From contig CAJUPI010000032.1 in assembly GCA_910588125.1 (NCBI GenBank), forward strand, positions 1 through 35,078: 35,078 bases of DNA. Direction: 5' to 3'. This document shows, one piece after another, positions 32,701-35,078 of the stretch (the first letter of the stretch is position 1; each line of letters opens with the position of its first letter). The notes beneath the pieces are model-generated. The model saw only the letters and a list, made by a program, of their open reading frames with translations, was not told where the DNA came from and did no database searches. The position numbers and the translations under genes are program-made. The DNA is from an uncultured Lachnospiraceae bacterium. GTDB taxonomy: Bacteria > Bacillota > Clostridia > Lachnospirales > Lachnospiraceae.

Positions 32701-34918
32701 CACTCAATACAGTGTAACGGTACAGGCCGGAATCGGCGGCACGGCTTTTGCCTCTCCTGCCTCTGCCACAGAGGGGACGAAAATCACTTTAACTGCCACG
32801 CCAGACAGCGGATATCATTTCAAGGAGTGGCAAGTTATATCCGGTGACGTGACGATTAGCGGCAACAGCTTTGCCATGCCCGCCACAAACGTGACTGTTA
32901 AACCAGTATTTGAAAAGGATGGCGGCTTGACGCCGCAACCCACTCAATACAGTGTAACGGTACAGGCTGGAACCGGCGGCACGGCTTTTGCCTCTCCTGC
33001 CTCCGCCACAGAGGGGACGAAAATCACTTTAACTGCCACGCCAGACAACGGATATCATTTCAAGGAGTGGCAAGTTATATCCGGTGACGTGACGATTAGT
33101 GGCAACAGCTTTGCCATGCCCGCCACAAACGTGACTGTTAAACCGATATTTGAAAAGGATGGCTGCATAATCCCTCAGCCCACTCAATACAACGTAACCG
33201 TAAACGGGAGTTATGCGGCAGCAAGCGGCGCGGGAAGCTATGAAGCAGGGGCAACGGTTTCTATTCACGCAGGAAGCCGCAGCAATTACCGCTTTAACGG
33301 CTGGACTTCTCCTGACGGGATAAATCTGGCCAACGCAAGTGATACGTCAACCACCTTTATTATGCCGGACAAGGCTGTCACGGTAACGGCTACCTGGACT
33401 TACACCGGGGGGAATTCTGGCAGCGGTTCTTCCGGTGGCGGCGGTTCCTCTGGTGGCAGCGGTTCTTCTGGCGGCAGTTCCACAATTGTCGCACATCCCG
33501 ATCAAAACAAGCCGGAAATCCCGGCCACCGGCCAGGCTAAGCCAGTGACGCCAGATGCAAACGGCAACGCGGCGGTGGATAATGGCACTATCCAGTCCGC
33601 TATCAGCACAGCAAAAAATGATGCCAATAAGAACGGCAATCCGGCAAGCGGCGTGGCAGTCGTCATTCCTGTCACTCCGCAAGCTGGCCAGACCTCTTGC
33701 AGCGTAACCATCAAGGCACAAACCTTAGACACCCTTACCCAAGAGAATGTAAAACGGCTGGAAATCGTTATCGAAGGCATGATTATTGAACAGATAGATG
33801 CTGACCTGCTGAAATGGCTGAATACCATCTCAGAAGACGGGGATATCATCCTCAGAGTAAAGCGGGCCGCCCTGTCCGGCTTTTCCCGGGAAGCCAGGAC
33901 TGCTATCGGCACAAGGCCGGCTTATGACGTGTCGTTAATTTATCTCTCTGGCGGGAAAGAAATACCGATTACCGATTTTGGCGGTCACTCTATCACTATC
34001 CGTCTGCCCTACGCTCCGGCAAACGGCGAACAGGGCGGCAACCTGTATGCCGTCTATGTAGACAGCGCCGGCAACCTGGAATGGCTCACCAATTCCAGCT
34101 ATCATCCCGGCCTGGGCGCTGTTGTTTTTGAAACCGGGCATTTCAGCGTTTACGGCGTGGGATACAAAACCCCCGCCCCGGCCTTTACAGACATTACGAA
34201 CCACTGGGCGGCAGATAATATCATCTTTGCCGCCAGCCGGGGACTGCTCTCCGGCATAGGCAGCAATCAATTCAGTCCTGATACCGGTATGACACAGGAA
34301 ATGTTTGTCGCCGCCCTGGGGCGGCTGGCAGGTATCGATCCAGACAGCTGTCAAACCGGGAAATTCACTGATGAGAAAACAGACGCCTTGTTTTCCCCGG
34401 AAACTAACATCACGCGGGAACAAATGGCAGTCATTATGGCAAATTACGCGAAAAATCTTGGTTATTCCCTGCCTGACACCCAGGAAGCAATGATTTTTGC
34501 GGACAACTCGCAGATCAGCGGCTGGGCGGCATCAGAGGTCAAAGCTATGCAACAGGCAGGCATCCTTGCAGGGAAAAGCGGAAACAGGTTTGATCCGCAG
34601 GGAATTGCCACCCGCGCTGAAATTGCTACCGTCCTGCGGCGTTTTGTGGAAATCGCCATTGACCCGCAGGCGGCGCAAGGCTGGGTACAAAATCACAGCG
34701 GCTCCTGGCAATACCGGAAAGATGGCAAAGCCGTTACCGGCTGGCTGCAAGACGGTGAAAAATGGTACTGGCTGGATGAAAACGGCTGGATGTTTTACGG
34801 CGGCTGGAAATCGATTGATGGTAAGTGGTATTACTTTTATGCGGACGGCTCTATGGCGGTCAATACACAGATCGATGACCGGAACATCGGTACGGACGGA
34901 GCGGAAATAAAATTTTGA
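29714..34918 (+). CDS. Large BspA-like leucine-rich-repeat surface protein with SLH anchor
   Basis: A 1734-residue secreted protein. Domains in order: signal peptide (1-30); Cys/His-rich module with repeated CxHxH and Cys-x(n)-Cys motifs (43-155); helical spacer (165-230); BspA-type LRR region (about 245-600) built on a 23-residue unit; Ig-like domain (about 630-718); beta domain TGVQSVSV to TITVSN (720-800); four InlB/Flg_new-like beta repeats (about 916-1229), two of them nearly identical; Gly/Ser linker (1231-1256); unassigned region (1256-1486); SLH-type domains (about 1489-1649), including HWAADNIIFAASRGLLSG; and cell-wall-binding repeats (about 1656-1716) of the GWxxxxxxWYW type. There is no LPXTG sorting signal. 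It probably binds host or microbial surfaces. GGAGGAG precedes the ATG. It is probably controlled through the operator at 29575-29613. Confidence 0.93.
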   Translation: MKKWIMKRVLPMLLSIAVIMSTVSIPAQAVGNPENTKQENILCEHHQKHTADCGYTAPLPCTHEHSRGCYSITEKCVHIHTTECYPDDATDENSASDSGATPSDAKSREPENCSHVCSKESGCITEKLNCRHDHDGKCGYVPATPCHYVCAECQKAGTTQDKENTGILSVQAMIDALPGVEEVKAMSLDGQRNVYDRLQEAYDAYEALSGEEKEQIISSEILEELFFWFNNQTAPTAEKDSGDFSGFHWSLDEDGTLTITGTGNMPYAGDALWHQYEYDIVEVVITDGITSIGESAFENCRSLTLIKLPNSVVSIGDFAFYGCENLSLTELPDNVNSIGRWAFNDCINLALTRLPDGITSIKNYAFSGCISLALTELPAGITSIGDYAFYGCYNLKLAELPAGVNSIGSFAFDDCSGLTLTKLPDGITSIKTNTFHNCTGLALAELPDGITSIGDSAFYGCKDLALTELPDSVTSIGSSAFDGCTSLALTKLPAGVTSIGINTFNNCVSLALTELPDGVTSIESGAFVRCTSLALAKLPDSVTSIESTAFMLCTSLALIELPAGINSIGHHAFYGCTSLTEITFTSNQAPSLGVNAFDECTALDSIYIPAGATGYDGENWPADKIKTQMAPSFSSQPQNITVAEGQAAAFTATVNGAPAPACQWQVSMDGNGWQDIPGATGNSYTTEATNKGMDGWKYRCVASNATGSATSDEAALTVKSTDTGVQSVSVDGTAGVITGTSIAVVLPYGKTPPTDSGKVNIIPAAGAAVSALATADSGATWTFTVTAEDGVTTAIYTITVSNAPNPAAGNIADIATARSIIESGNWTVGQSAANTESAVKAWIESKIAAMDLNDVKCEVSVTDFTAAAAGSDTNTDGMDGGFTFTVSLSKGENDTLANDTITGINGTITAIPYIAQEYLVSVSASPTEGGTVSGGGTYTENAAVTITAAAKDGYHFVKWTESGSEVSANTSYTFTIIGNRTFVAVFEKDGGLTPQPTQYSVTVQAGIGGTAFASPASATEGTKITLTATPDSGYHFKEWQVISGDVTISGNSFAMPATNVTVKPVFEKDGGLTPQPTQYSVTVQAGTGGTAFASPASATEGTKITLTATPDNGYHFKEWQVISGDVTISGNSFAMPATNVTVKPIFEKDGCIIPQPTQYNVTVNGSYAAASGAGSYEAGATVSIHAGSRSNYRFNGWTSPDGINLANASDTSTTFIMPDKAVTVTATWTYTGGNSGSGSSGGGGSSGGSGSSGGSSTIVAHPDQNKPEIPATGQAKPVTPDANGNAAVDNGTIQSAISTAKNDANKNGNPASGVAVVIPVTPQAGQTSCSVTIKAQTLDTLTQENVKRLEIVIEGMIIEQIDADLLKWLNTISEDGDIILRVKRAALSGFSREARTAIGTRPAYDVSLIYLSGGKEIPITDFGGHSITIRLPYAPANGEQGGNLYAVYVDSAGNLEWLTNSSYHPGLGAVVFETGHFSVYGVGYKTPAPAFTDITNHWAADNIIFAASRGLLSGIGSNQFSPDTGMTQEMFVAALGRLAGIDPDSCQTGKFTDEKTDALFSPETNITREQMAVIMANYAKNLGYSLPDTQEAMIFADNSQISGWAASEVKAMQQAGILAGKSGNRFDPQGIATRAEIATVLRRFVEIAIDPQAAQGWVQNHSGSWQYRKDGKAVTGWLQDGEKWYWLDENGWMFYGGWKSIDGKWYYFYADGSMAVNTQIDDRNIGTDGAEIKF
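30620..31447 (+). repeat. Twelve tandem 69-bp units encoding LRR_5 repeats
   Basis: Exactly twelve units of 69 bp (23 codons) run without an indel, each reading roughly LALTELPDGVTSIGxxAFxxC. Partial units flank the array. The DNA is similar enough between units for slippage or recombination to change repeat number. Each unit carries a conserved cysteine near its end. Confidence 0.9.
32681..33160 (+). repeat. 240-bp tandem duplication in the beta-repeat region
   Basis: Bases 32681-32920 and 32921-33160 differ at only a handful of positions, so this is a recent in-frame duplication of one 80-residue Flg_new/InlB-like unit starting GGLTPQPTQYSVTVQAG. Confidence 0.93.
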
Positions 34919-34943
34919 TAAGACAATCCACTTCTCCCTCATC

Positions 34944-35078
34944 AACGTCATTCAGTTAATTTTCTCAGAAGGTACGCCATGGAAAAAGGAGCGGAAAGCG
35001 GCGGGAAAAGATCTGCCTCTTTCTCCGGTTTCGGGATCAAGAATTCCTAAAATCTCTGAGTTTTGCGAAAAGCGAAAC
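34944..35078 (-). repeat. Palindromic element, partial copy in reverse orientation
   Basis: It begins AACGTCATTCAGTTAATTTT and continues CTCAGAAGGTACGCC, the reverse of the right end of the other copies, then reaches the central TTTTGCGAAAAGCG block. The window ends inside it. It starts 26 bp after the surface-protein stop codon and is the only strong structure there, so it may serve as terminator. Confidence 0.87.

Overview
The window looks like chromosomal DNA of a Lachnospiraceae-type member of the Clostridia. The evidence is moderate GC content, strong AGGAGG-type ribosome binding sites, a LytTR/GHKL two-component pair, a BspA-like leucine-rich-repeat surface protein with SLH and cell-wall-binding repeats, and household genes in firmicute form. 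No rRNA, tRNA, CRISPR array or transposase gene was seen. Most genes are on the minus strand.

Left part (1-8.1 kb). A cold-shock protein gene on the plus strand is followed by a cluster of palindromic repeats. Next is a minus-strand nucleoside-salvage unit, read hslO-udp-deoC-cdd-deoB, with a good promoter before hslO. It would take nucleosides to ribose/deoxyribose phosphates and on to glyceraldehyde-3-phosphate and acetaldehyde. Upstream lie a SAM methyltransferase, a SEC-C protein and a decayed MATE transporter.

Middle (8.1-16.8 kb). A six-gene minus-strand operon encodes, in transcription order, a SWIM zinc-finger protein, a helical-repeat protein, a MoxR-type AAA+ ATPase, a DUF5682-like protein, a VWA (MIDAS) protein and a GNAT acetyltransferase. 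Five of these resemble the poorly understood yehLMPQ-type MoxR-VWA clusters. This is one of two candidate systems in the window.

Right of centre (17-25 kb). yebC is followed by a transcription unit read jetA-jetB-jetC-aroD-mutM. JetABC is a Wadjet/MksBEF-type SMC complex, but no JetD nuclease is present. The gene that follows jetC is aroD, joined by a one-base stop/start overlap. This is the second candidate system. An intact MATE transporter and a CBS/CorC-type membrane protein follow.

Right end (27.5-35 kb). A LytTR response regulator faces a broken histidine kinase that has lost its central membrane segments. The kinase and a 1734-residue surface protein diverge from an intergenic region holding two 20-bp-phased direct repeats between their promoters, which is a good candidate LytTR operator.

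Across the window at least six full, partial or shortened copies of a ~308-bp palindromic element lie at gene ends. Their two arms vary together, so the hairpin itself appears to be conserved.
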